A stretch of 64,000 nucleotides of DNA from Alnus glutinosa (lineage: Eukaryota; Streptophyta; Magnoliopsida; Fagales; Betulaceae), in NCBI RefSeq assembly GCF_958979055.1, contig NC_084896.1, positions 7,072,501 to 7,136,500 on the forward strand, read 5' to 3'. This document shows, piece by piece, positions 33,181 through 45,266 of the stretch (its first letter is position 1; every line of letters begins with the position of its first letter). Position numbers and translations under genes: made by a program. The notes below the pieces were generated by a model, which made no database searches, had not been told where the DNA came from, and saw only the letters and a list, made by a program, of their open reading frames with translations.

Positions 33181-33819
33181 GCTACATTATGGTTGACAAA
33201 AACGCTTCCATATCAAGGACTGCTATAACAGGGACACCGTATTTCCAGAATCCTCCAGAAGAATATTCCAGAATATTAATTCCAATATAGAATGGACTGA
33301 TCAAGACATGAATATGCACATAATACCTGTAAAGAAGACAAGTTCTTGTTGGAGGAAATATTCTGGAGACTTTACAGCTCAAACAGTTAGTTTTCCCTAT
33401 AGCCCATCTGGACATGAGCCATTGACAGCAGAAGTTCTATGAAGGTTCGAATAGCTCAGCAAACGCGAGCCACCGGGAGCAAAAGTCCTATGAAGGTCCA
33501 GACTGCCCAGCCGATGCGAGCCACAGAGAGCAAAAGTCTGTAAGAAGGTCCAGACGTTGATGCGGTGACAGCGGACTGTGGATGTAGTTTATGGAACTAT
33601 TCAGACGCTAGGCTTGCAAGTCTGGACGCGCTTCAGTGATTACTCGAAGTTTTAAGTTGCAGGTCCGGACTCCAGAGGCCAGGTTCGAACCCCGCGTTTG
33701 GAATTCGAGTTTGAGTAGAACTAGGTTTTCTGAAGCCTATTTAAAGGGGCTTCTAGGCTGCTTATTTGTAAGGAACCTGTAATTTCTATTATGCTAAGAA
33801 ATGGGGTTTAGGCAGAAAT
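33181..33819. repeat. Spacer with 51-bp tandem repeats
   Basis: From 33428 to about 33580 a unit of about 51 bases occurs three times, starting GCAGAAGTTC, GCAAAAGTCC and GCAAAAGTCT at about 33428, 33479 and 33530, each followed by GAAGGTYCRRA. The rest has related GGTCCGGAC-type phrases and no gene. It is found once in the window. Confidence 0.6.
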
Positions 33820-33970
33820 TGTTAGATGTGCTAACTCTCTTGGAGTATTTGTGTTATTTGATCAATGTTCCATTGAAGTCTAGCTTAGGAAGGAGCCTTA
33901 AGCTAAAGGAGTCTATCGAAGAACTCTTTAGACAAGTAGTCTGATTGGAAGGCGTTGACTTATAGGCATG
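33820..33970 (+). mobile_element. Copia LTR fragment
   Basis: Starts TGTTAGATGTGCTAAC and follows the LTR at 17303-17460 closely (CTTGGAGTATTTGTG, AAGGAGTCTATCGAAGAAC, GGCGTTGACTTATAGG). It stops where the gypsy-like LTR begins at 33971. Confidence 0.7.
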
Positions 33971-36362
33971 TGTAATGTCCAGAATATTAGTTGGCATTTT
34001 AAGAGTAAAATAAATAAATGATAATAGGAAATATAAATAAATAAAAGATAAAAGAAAAAGGGAAATTGTAAGGTGACTAAAAGACAAGAAAAGGAAATGG
34101 AAGGTAAACTTAAAGCAAACAAATAAAACAATCAGACAAAGAATAGAAAAGGAAAAGCAAAAATATATGTGTAAAAGAACGAGCAGATCTGGTCAACAAA
34201 AGAAGCACACGTTAGTTTTTTTATAAAAAAAAATAGGAAACCTTAGGCTTATTCTTTCTCTTTTCTTTATACACTTTAACTTTTCAACACTTAAGACAAC
34301 ACTTTTGATTTTTCTCACTTCTCACGTGTTGCACTCAGCACCTCTTCACTTAACTCAAAACAAAAAGAAAGGAAGAAGCAAGCTCTCAAGTCTTCACGCA
34401 CAACTAGCCTATTTTTCAAGCTTCTCAAACTCTTCATTCCTCTCTTGTTCTTTCACATGGATTATGGGCAAGCTATGAGTCTCAGCATTTGAAGTTATAT
34501 TTTTGTTATTTTTGGGCTGAACCGTAAGTCTCTTCTCCTCTCTACCTCTTATGTGTTTTTCATCTTCTTACTCATGTCTTTAACACGATATTCGGTTTTT
34601 GGCATGGGTGTTGTTCCAAATCGAAGTTTCCCGAGTTTTGAGCTTTGGGTAACGATTATTGGTGTTAGAACTTCCAATCTATCGATTATTTGGAGGTAAT
34701 TTCGTAATCCCTAATATTTCTCAAAGTTAGGTTAATTTTAGGAATGTAATGAAATTATTGGAATGGACATGGGGTCTTTATTTGCAATAAATTCATTCAT
34801 GATATTCAAGCTTTGGGTTGATTATTGTTGGACTAAACTTCAATTTTAGGGTTGTTGAAGAGTAGGTGAGAAACCCTAAATTTGATGAGTTGAATTAAAT
34901 TAGGGCTTTTAGGTGCTTGAACCCTAGAATGTTAATTTCTTGATTTATTGCATTTAGTGTGTTGATTAATTCCAAATTACCTATGGCTTTCATGAAAAAT
35001 AGATATTTATGGGGTTAGGTCCTAATGCTTGTAATTTGTATAAATTGGAGATTTTAATTGTAAACCTAAGAATAATTTTATGTATAGGTTTAGTTAATTA
35101 ATGAGTAGTAAAGTAAACCCTTGAATTTTATGGGTAATATAGTAGTGTAGCTTTTGAGCAATTAAAAATGCTACTTAGAGCGGTTATTGGTTAGGATACT
35201 AAATAACACAATGTGTTGTATTTTTAGCGGTATATTGCGATGAACTTAGAGTCATTTGAAGTTAGGAGTACAAGCGATCTGAGGTGAGTATTCTACTCAT
35301 TGAGAAAATATATTTTTGTGTATTATGGATTTGTAAAATGTATATTGTTTTATGAATCCAAACCGACTGTATGATGAAATATATGTTTTGGGATAATTTG
35401 AATAGTTTGATTATGTACAATTAAAACAATGATGTTTAAGAACTGATGCAAGACTGAAATGTGTTGAATTGAGTTAAAGTGTTTGAGTGTGCTGTGGTTG
35501 GGATTTAAATTATGCAAATTGTTTGAGAACATGTCATGTTGAAACTGTTTATGTTTTATGAAGAAACTATGTTTTGAATGATTTCAAAGTATTTGATGAA
35601 ATGTTGGACTTGTTTAGTTTTGAGGGAACTTGATTTAGTAACAGCATGATACAGTAGACAAACATATACTGGTTAGGCACAGAGCATAGAGCATGGAGCA
35701 TGTAATATAGAACATACATACAACAGCAGTACAGCAGTAACAGAACGCAGTAAAGCAGCAGTAAACACAGTTAAACAACAATAAACTCAGTTCATGCATA
35801 TCATGTATAGTATTGTTTCATGAGTGATGTTTTAATGCTATGAGTAGTTTTTACTAGACGTGTTAATATGCATAAGGGTCTTAAATGAAAAGAGCTTATG
35901 TATATTCTATCGAATGTACAGCAATTATGACCATAGCGGCGAGCTTCAATCATAACATCCTGAGTACACTGCTACCAAAGTATCCACAATACCGGAGTAC
36001 CTACAGTCACAACATCAGAATCTACACGGTTTAGAGGGTTGCCGCATCCGCACAGGTAGAATTATGAGCCCATCATTTTAGCATAAATAATATACTAAGA
36101 CCTTAGAGGTATAATATTCACTGAGTTTTCGCAAATAACTAACTTTTCATTTTTAGTCTCGCGTATACTATAACAGCTACCAATTTACAAAAATTTTGTT
36201 TGAAAACCCCCGTAGCTGATATAGCAAACACTGACTAATATAAAACATTTAAAGCATACTATGTAGCTGTGAACATATATAAAAGTTCCAGTCATCCCAC
36301 CTTCGAAGCAACTGCATACATTCCCACCTACTATAATACTTTTGTATTTGGTGGCTCAAATG
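33971..36362 (+). mobile_element. Gypsy-like LTR spanning the visible start of copy B
   Basis: Starts TGTAATGTCC at 33971 and runs without a break through 35150, where the match to window position 1 begins. Non-coding, with pyrimidine-rich stretches at 34250-34450. This shows that position 35150 is not itself a junction. The far end is not resolved because of nested repeats and insertions. Confidence 0.5.
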
Positions 36363-38243
36363 TACAAAGACACAGCGTTGCCAAATGTGAGTAACTTCGT
36401 GTCGAGTGCATTACAACTTCGTGCCTTTGTACAACAGCTGATCATACGAGCACTAGAGTGGAACTCTAATATGCAAGCACATCTTTACTGAAGAACAAAT
36501 GACATTCTACCTACCTACCGCAAGACACTTACATTACCCAAATCCAATAGCGTATATGAGTGCCAAATATTGAATATTTAAACCCTTTAATTTACATTAG
36601 TTAATTTTTTAGCTGTGTCTTTATCTAATGTTTTGTGTTAGATTTGTGTTTTTAGTGTTTTGTAGGTTGTTAAAAGAAAATGGTAGCTTTAAGGTGAAAA
36701 ATGTAAAGCTTGTAAGAAAGCACACTTTGAGAAGACCTAGATGATGTGGTTATGTTTAACCAAATCAATGAAATGATTAAATCGGAATTTCTCTAATTGG
36801 AGTCAAAATCGAATTGGATTAAATTTCAGATTCTGCATATTTGGCCATAAATTTCAGCTTAAGTATTGGATTAAGGTGAATCAAGCGGCGTTGGAAAGCT
36901 AAACCAAAATACTACAAATCATTGTAAAATAGGATTTTCCTAATTTGGACGTCTACTATGCCAAAATCTCCCCGCAATAAAAGACCGCAAATCTGGCCGA
37001 ATTTGGAGTCCTTTTCCTTCTTGGATTGAGTTTTGAGTCTCCTAATCAAACTAGAAGACTAACCTCTGATTTTTCTAGAATATCTAGGGCTTCTAGGGCT
37101 TGTTTTACCCCTATAAATAGACCTTTAGGTCTCAAGAAAAAGTGTGTGAAGATAGAGAGCAAATTTTTATGTCGTTCATGCGTCTCCGTTCTTCTTGCAA
37201 CGTTTTGTTTTTGTAAGTTTTTGTTTTTGATGTTTTTAATACAAGTTAACATTTTATTTTTAGTCATAAGAGGCTAAACTCTCAACTAAGGTTGAGGATG
37301 AAGCCTCACGTATGATTAGCAACACTATTCTCAGGTAATGTAATATTTTTCAATTTTAATGAGTATGATTTTCCAATTGTTTTACTTCAATTCATTTTTG
37401 TGGAATGATTTTTCGATATCTTTTGTGATTCAATGATACATTTGATGATTTAAGATAGTTTCATAAAATTGGTTGTGCTTGGTTTTCTTTGTTAAAAAAA
37501 AAATTGGATATCCCTTGTGATTTATTCTACGGATACAATTAATGTTTTGATTTAAACTGGATATCTTGCTGTGATTTACGGATATACTTGGTTATTTAAT
37601 TTAAATTTGATTTCTTTTGTGATTTGTGTAAAGAATGGATACATGGGATGGTTTTGATTAATTGTTTGAAGCAAAAGTAAAACATACTTAAGATTTTATT
37701 GTGAGAACTTTAGGAAATATTATTGATCATGGTAATATGTTGCTATGAATTTATGAGTGCGGATTCCAATACCTTAGTGCTTTTTTTACTTGATTAAATT
37801 CACTTTAAATTTGTTTATGCTCTTGATTTTTATTCGCAAAAACAATTTCTTAATTTTTGGAACTAGGTTAGGATTAGATTAATTTAGTCATAAATTTGTT
37901 TTCAAAAAACACAATTCCCTGTGGAATCGACCTCGCACTTGCAATCCATTAACTGCAAACGATTCGTGCACTTGCGAATACAATTAAAATTCACAACAAG
38001 CGTAGTAATCTAAGTACATCAAGCACAAATCAATGGCATCTTACTCAGCAATACAAAGATACAACGTTGCCAAATGTAAGTAACTTCGTGTCAAGTGCCT
38101 TATAGCTTCGTGCCTTTGAACAACAATTGATTATGCGAGCACTAGAGTGAAACTCTAATATGCAAGCACGTCTTTACTGAAGAACAAATGACATTCCACC
38201 TACCTACTGCAAGACACTTACATTACTCAAATCCAGTAGCGTA
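36363..38243. repeat. 192-bp repeat pair split by solo-LTR-like insertion (copy B)
   Basis: First repeat 36363-36554, insertion about 36555-37998, second repeat 38052-38243. Structure and flanking AGCGTA are as in copy A at 1214-3095. A small number of substitutions and one fewer A near 37500 are the only differences noticed. Confidence 0.8.
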
Positions 38244-38833
38244 GTAATCTAAGTATATCAAAGCTCAATGCCTTTAAATCATGCAAATAGAAATATACAT
38301 ATCATAAAAACGACACACACATGTAAACTATGCTATGCATGCTCATGATAGTCTTATTATTCTTTATGAGATTTACCCTCAAAATTTATTAAGAGGCTTA
38401 CCCTCGAGCACTTTATGAGGCTTACCTTTGAACTCTTTATGAGGCTTACCCTTAAAATTCATTAAGAAGCTTACCCTCGGGTTTTATGCACATGCTTAAT
38501 GCTTTACAATTCTTTTCTTTTTTTATATGTAAATGAAATTTTATATAAGGAAAAAAAGCGTAAGGCGCCCCTCTAAGTACACTGGAAGTATACACAAGGA
38601 AACGCCTAAGAAGGCAAAGAAAAATGAACAAGAAAATCAAAAAAGCTAATAGACACGGGTGACAACAAAGCCTCCGTCCAAAGATACAACAAATGTAAAA
38701 ACGATTAAACAATATTCTCCATGGAATTCTCCAAGTCTTCAAAACACCTAGTATTTCTTTCCTTCCATACACACCAAAGAATGCATAGAGGCACCATCTT
38801 CCAAACTGCCGCACTCCTTGACCTACCCACCTT

Positions 38834-39235
38834 TCACCAACAAGAAAATAAATCGACAACTTTCCTAGGCATGACCCAAGACATACCAAACCGAGGAAAG
38901 ACATGATTCCACAAAGTAGAAGCGACATCACAATGAAGAAGAAGGTGGTCCACAGTTTCCCCGTCTCTTTTGCACAAGTAGCATCTATCCACAATGATGA
39001 TCTTTCGCTTCCTGAGATTATCCGCTGTAAGAATCTTACCAAGGGCTACCGACCATGCAAAGAATGCCGCCCTCGAAGTAGCCTGAGTCCTCCACACACT
39101 CTTCCAAGGGAACTGACTAACCTCACCACCGGCCAAGGAGCTGAAATAGGATTTAACCTTGAACACCCATTTCTCGGAAGGGACCCACCTAAGCCTGTCA
39201 GCACGATCTCTACTCACCATGGCTAAATGTAACAC
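38834..39235 (-). pseudogene. LINE zf-RVT domain, copy B
   Basis: Same 133-residue zinc-finger frame as at 3686-4087 with one noticed change (EKWVFKV for EKGVFKV). The frameshift from RT is shared. Confidence 0.85.
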
Positions 39236-41432
39236 ATGAAAGAAGGATGCAAAAACACCACTTCCCAGTCATGCGCCTCTCTAACAAAGCTCACATTCCA
39301 CTGGATAGAGCCTCCCAAAACCTCCGTATTATCCGCAACGGAAGCATCCTTCATCTGAGCAATACCAAAAAGAGCAGGAAAAGCTTCCTTCAACACCCTA
39401 TCCCCGCACCACAGATCATGCCAAAATTTTGTCCTAACCCCATCCCCCACTTCCAATCTAGAGAAACCAAAGAAACTCCCCCACCTTTTCCTAATATTCT
39501 TCCATAGCCCCACCCCATGAGCACCTACAGGCTCGCGGGAGCACCACCCACCCCACAAACTACCATACTTGGCATCCACCGCAACTCTCCACCAAGCTTC
39601 TCTCTCTCTACCATACCGCCACAACCATTTACCTAACAAAGCTTGGTTGAACAATAACAAATTTTGAATACCCAACCCCCCATCTGGAATTGGGGAACAG
39701 ACTTTCGACCACCTCACCAAGTGAAATTTAGATTCTTCACCCAAACCACCCCAAAGAAAATCCCGTTGTAGCTTCTCTAAGTGAGCGGCAACACTCCTCG
39801 GGAGATGGAACAGAGACAAAAAGTAAGTAGGCACATTGGCTAAGGTACTCTTAATAAGGGTTTCTCTACCACCTTTAAAGAGATACATCCTTTTCCAACT
39901 AGCCAAATGACGATCAATCTTCTCAACAACCCCGTCCTAAATATGCGTGGACTTATAGGAGGCCCCCAAAGGAAGACCGAGATACTTAACCGGCAAAGTG
40001 GCAAACCCACACCCTAAAATGTCAGCTAGCCTTTCCGCTTGATCAACATGCCCCACTGGAATTAAATTAGACTTAGCCAAATTAACCTTCAACCCCGAAG
40101 CTACTTCAAATAGGAGGAAGAGACTCCTCAAATTACGTAACTGAGAATCAAGGGCACTACAAAAAATCAGAGTATCATCTGCAAACAAAAGATGCGAAAA
40201 ATCTGCGTCACCTATTTTAAAACCTTCCAACAAACCCCCATAAACTGCAGCTGAGATCATACGGCTCAAGGCTTCCATCACAAAAACAAACAAAAGGGGT
40301 GACAGAGGATCCCCTTGTCTCAGACCTCGAGAGCTACTGAAAAAACCAAAAGGGGAGCCATTGATAGACACCGAAAACCCCACAGTTGATATGCAATGAG
40401 CTATCCACCTACACCATTTTTCCCCAAAGCCACACCTCCTCAACATATACAAAAGAAACTCCAAGTTAACATGATCGTAAGCTTTCTCCAAGTACATTTT
40501 GCAAATGATGCTTGGAACCCCCGATCTGAGCCTACTATCAATGCATTCATTAGCAATAAGAATCGGATCAAGAATCTGTCTTCCTTTGATAAAAGCGCTC
40601 TGAGATTTGGAAATGACCTTCTCCAAGACTGACTTCAATCTGTTTGCTAGAACTTTAGCAATAATCTTGTAGATGCCTCCCACCAAACTAATAGGCCGGA
40701 AATCTTTGATGGAGTTAGCCCTTGGAACATTCGGAATAAGACAAATAAACGAAGCATTCAGGCTCTTCTCAAACAGACCTCTGGCATGAAACTCATCAAA
40801 AACCTTCATAATGTCCACTCTCACGACATCCCAGCACGCTTGGAAGAAGGCCAAAGAAAAGCCATCCGGACCCGGTGCCTTATCACCATTCAAAGCTAAC
40901 ACTACCTTCTTGACCTCCTCCTCTTCGAACGCTCTCTCCAACCAGCTGGCATCAGAATCTGAAATAGAATCAAAGGAAATACCGTCCACCCTAGGCCTCC
41001 ACCTACTCGGCTCATGAAATAGCTTTTGATAGAACTCAACCATGTGATCGCCAATTTCTGTCTTATTAGAAGAAAGAGTATCTCCAATCAATAAAGAGTC
41101 AATAGAGTTGAACCTTCTGTTTGAATTTGCTATGGAGTGGAAGAACTTAGTACACTTGTCCCCTTCTTTTAACCATAAGACTCTAGATTTCTGCCGCCAG
41201 CTCACCTCCTCCAAAAAAGAACACCTCTCTATCTCTCTGACGATCTTTGTCTTCTTCTGAAGCTCCTCCACAACTAAAGCCCTACTTTCTTCAATAGCAT
41301 CAAAAGCCTGAATTTCTTCAAACAACTTCATCTTGTTCCTCTCTACCTTACCAAAAACCTCTTCATTCCAAATCTTCAAATTCTTTTTCAATGCCTTTAG
41401 TTTACAAGCTAAGGCAAAACTAGGAGTTCCAT
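39223..41432 (-). pseudogene. LINE reverse transcriptase, copy B
   Basis: Carries the same FADD catalytic box and the same TAG (39937-39939) as copy A, so the nonsense mutation predates the duplication. Missense differences from copy A include Trp to Leu in YDHVN(W/L)EFL and Phe to Ser in GFSV(F/S)ING. Confidence 0.9.
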
Positions 41433-41654
41433 TGTAACGATCCACCCCCAATGACACAATACTGTCCGCTTTTGGCTCCCCATATCAGACTTCCCAGGAG
41501 GCCACCCATCCTAAGATTGCTCTCGCGGCGGCTCGCTTAACTGCGGAGTTCTGATAGGTTCATTGCCATCACGGCTTTAAAACGTGTTGTGTCATAAAGG
41601 GTACATTTATACATATAAGCCCATCCTCATTCCCAGGCGATGTGGGACGTCACA
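41433..41654 (-). mobile_element. Cassandra-type solo LTR, copy B
   Basis: Same LTR as 6285-6506 with the 5S-like core at 41474-41568. One difference noticed is CCTAAGATTG for CCTGAGATTG on the plus strand. Confidence 0.88.
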
Positions 41655-42512
41655 ACCTTGAAACGAGTAAGAATCCCACCAATGTTTCACCTTCCACACA
41701 AATCCTTCTGCTTTAAGCCACATGTTCTCAAATTTGAAAGACCTGTTCCCACTAGAGAAGTCACCACAATCAAGAAGAATTAGAAAGTGATCTGAATAAA
41801 GGCGAGGAAGCCTCTTTTGAGACGACACAGGGAACCGAGCTTCCCAATCAGGGGAGACTAGAAAACGATCAATCTTAGACCACACAGGGGGATCAAAAGT
41901 ACGTGACCCAGTAAAAGCACCCCCAGCAAGAGGAAAATCCACGATACCCATCTTAGAGATAAAATCAGAGAACTCTCTCATAGCAGACCTACTACCCTCA
42001 CTAGACCTTTCACTAGGGAAACGAGCAACATTGAAATCGCCTCCTATACACCACGGCAAGCTCCACCAAATAAGAATCCCAGCCAACTCATCCCAGAGCA
42101 GACTCCTATCCATATCAGAATTCGGACCGTAAACACTTGCGAAAGCCCAGACGAAACGATCCATTACATTCCTAAAGGAAATAGCGAGAGTAAAAACCCC
42201 CAAACACACATCAACTTTCTCCACCACCCTATTATCCCACATGATCAAAATACCTCCTGATGCCCCACAGGAGTCTAGACAACACCAATCCACATGATTG
42301 CAGCCCCAGAGACTGCGCACAAAGCTACTCGAAATACCATGAATCTTTGTTTCTTAGAAGCAAATGATATCCGTCTTCCAATCTCTGAGCAAGTTACTAA
42401 TCCTTAGTCGTTTGTTTTTCTTATTCAGCCCCCTCACATTCCATGACAGAATTCTTGGCTTCATAACACAACTCGATGCCCTCTCGTCTTCCTTTTCCTG
42501 CGGCTTGAGCAT
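41655..42512 (-). pseudogene. LINE endonuclease, copy B, extra stop
   Basis: As in copy A, but a C-to-T change turns the glutamine codon of the catalytic CFQETK motif into TAA (plus-strand TTA at 42354-42356). The open frame therefore starts only at 42320. This mutation is private to copy B and arose after the duplication. Confidence 0.92.
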
Positions 42513-44672
42513 GAACCTCTAGCATCGTAGTTAATGGAACACTCCAAATTCTTAACCTCCCTTTTTCCCTTCTTTCCCCCACCAAACAGAGAACCCTCCT
42601 CACCTAAACGACGATCCTCTTCAATAAACAACAAGAAATCCAGCAATTGTAACTTATGACCCTCAAACGAAATCCCTAAAATGGGATAAATCTCATTCGC
42701 ACGCTGAATGACCCAATCAGAGTAACCTGAGAGATCCCCCTCTGAATTGGAATAGGTATTTAGAGGAGACACCGAACCCACCGAACCTTCTCTTTCCACC
42801 ACATCCACGTCCCAGAAAACCTTCCCACTATCTGCCACTTCATTAGGCTGATCACCCTCTTGAAACACCACCAAATCTGAACATCCAGTATGCTGGCTGT
42901 TGGAATTCCCCACACCATCCTTTGCCTGCATACAAGGATAATCCTGAAGAGGCATCAACGGCAACCCCCACCCGTTCAACCCAGAGATAGGCAGCTCCCC
43001 TGAAAAATTCCATTTCCCAGCGAATGATCCTCCCCCGCCACTACCTGCGCAAGGACCAAAAAGCCTAGACATCCGAGCCCTACCTTCAGACACCGCACTG
43101 AGCAAATTTGTCGGCACTTGAAAAAAAATCTGCCAGAGCGTCGACCCTGCTCTCTCTCACCGCCAAGTTCAGCTCCGGTTGGACCCTCGCCGGCGACATG
43201 ACTTCCATTAGCTCGCCGTTAGTCACAACAGACATCAAATCCACCGGATCCAAAGAAACCGCAGGACCCACTGTTCCACCCATCGAAAGAGAGATACCAG
43301 AGAGCAACGACGATCTCGGCACAATTAGAGGAACACCGGAAGATCTCGACGCCTCTAATTCGCTAGACTGACCCGCTTCACTTCTCACTGGCAACCGGTC
43401 CGAGCAAGAAAGGACTTGAAAAATCGGTTGGGCAATAGCTTTGCCCTTAGGATCGGGCTCAAGACATACCTGCTCCTGCTGATCCACACCCTCTAGCTCC
43501 AGTTGGGCTTGCAAAATTAGCTAGGCTGGAGCCACGCCTTTAGGATCCACGCCCCTGTCCAACTTCATTTTTTACTTGAAAACTGCCTTGGGCCTTGGCT
43601 TGGGCTTAGGCTTAGGCTTAGGCTTAGTCTTGGACTTGGGCTTTGATCTCCCAACATAACTAGAGAAAACACCAGCCCTTAAACCATTCCCACCCAAAGA
43701 AGTTTCTACACTTTTAAGCTGAGATCCCAAATAATTATCCATCATACACGTTGGACAAGATTTCAAGGACAACTCTGCCAGATTTTCCACACTGCCCAAC
43801 AACCCATCTGCCCTCTCCAAGCAAGCACCAACGTCTACTTTTAGCTGCAGCAACGTATCTCTTAGGTTGAGAAAATCGATTCTATCACCAAGAAGGCAAG
43901 TCATGTCAGAAGCCTCATACCCCTTCTCAGCATCCTGACCAACACCGTTTGAGGAAGGAAGTTTTGCCGGAAGATTAACCTGAGCCGAAGAAGCTGACGG
44001 AGCTATGAACCGCCGTTTGCCCAACACTGAAACTTGTCCATAATTGGACGTGGGCATCCCCTCACAATGCCTCCCCTCCAAAAGTTCCTTTACCCACCTC
44101 GGCACCTTGGCTACCTGCTCCGAAACAACACCAAAAGGCTCTTCCACTGGTGGTGCCGACCTCGCCAGCACCTCTGCATAACTTCTCCTCTTCTCCTTCC
44201 CCGCTTGGGCCTTAATATCTACTGCCACTGGTTTGGACCCAGCTCTAAAGAATTCAAACACCTTTCTTAACTCTGAGCCAAAAAGCTCCCAACCTTTACC
44301 AGTTTTACCTTCCGGGACGATAATCGAATCACTTCTTCTATTACCAATGAATTCCTCAACCACCAGAAAACCACCATGTCTGTTGAAGCAACGTTGCGCT
44401 AGAATCCAAGGGAACCCTTGTAGAGATTGGTTCCAAAATACCCGAGAGTCTTCCACTCTAACCAAATCCTCAAGGATTCTCACCAACCAAGCTAGCTCAT
44501 CCCTTTCCAAAAAAATAGACCTCTTCCTCCCTTTACAATACTCACGAATACGAAGCCCTGTTTCGCCTCCCACCACCCGCAACTCAAACTCATTGGATTC
44601 CACCGACCAACTACTTGAAAATCCCATACCAAAACACTCTAATTTTCTAGATTTAACTACGACTTGGAACAC
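42461..44672 (-). pseudogene. LINE ORF1-like region, copy B
   Basis: Same three broken segments (44672-43572, 43514-43086, 43117-42461) and the same stops as copy A. Few substitutions, such as KELLEGRH for KELSEGRH. Confidence 0.75.
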
Positions 44673-45266
44673 TCAGAAAAGCATAATCTTAGTCACTAAA
44701 TATCACACTTATATTTGGCAGATGGCCTCTTCATCTTCTGTAGGCTGAAGTCAACTCTATCTCCCAAGTCACTCAGTGCCTTAATCTATTCAAGGAACTA
44801 TCACGCCTTTCTCATGTCCTCATGTGTGGTCTACCAGTGAATGCAGGAGAATAAACATTGAGAACCCTAGGTTATAGTGTTCATACTCTCCCAGTTAGAT
44901 ATGTTAGAGTGCCATTGATCTCTTCCTCACTCAATGGTTCAGATGTAGAACTCTAGTGGATAAAATCAGGTTAAGCCTAAAAGTTGGATGTGTAGAACCC
45001 TTTCTATGCTGGGAAATTAGAACTGGTGAAGACGACTCTTCGCCGTCCAAGTTTATTGAGCTTCCTTATCTATCCTTCCTTAGATAGTGATCAAGCACGT
45101 TGAACAAACCTTAGATCATTCTTGTGGAAGGGCACTAACTTGAGCACCAAAGGTGCTAAAGTTGCTTGGGAATATGTGTGTCTTCCTAAGAAGGGAACCT
45201 GGGTACTAGATTTAACAAAGATAACTAACTTCGTTGATAATGCAAAACACAAATGCTTTACAATTC

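Larger units (their letters stand above)
38513..45251 (-). mobile_element. LINE, copy B
   Basis: Copy of the LINE at 3365-10103 with the same 15-bp target duplications (38498-38512 and 45252-45266), the same Cassandra LTR, RT stop and opposite-strand LINE fragment (about 44693-45243). These were therefore all in place before the segmental duplication. New differences include a nonsense codon in the endonuclease and a few missense changes in RT (for example YDHVNLEFL for YDHVNWEFL). Confidence 0.92.

Noticed and set aside
35149..35150. Position 35150 as the physical duplication junction
   Set aside because: That is only where the window's first base recurs; the LTR starting at 33971 reads through it without a break.
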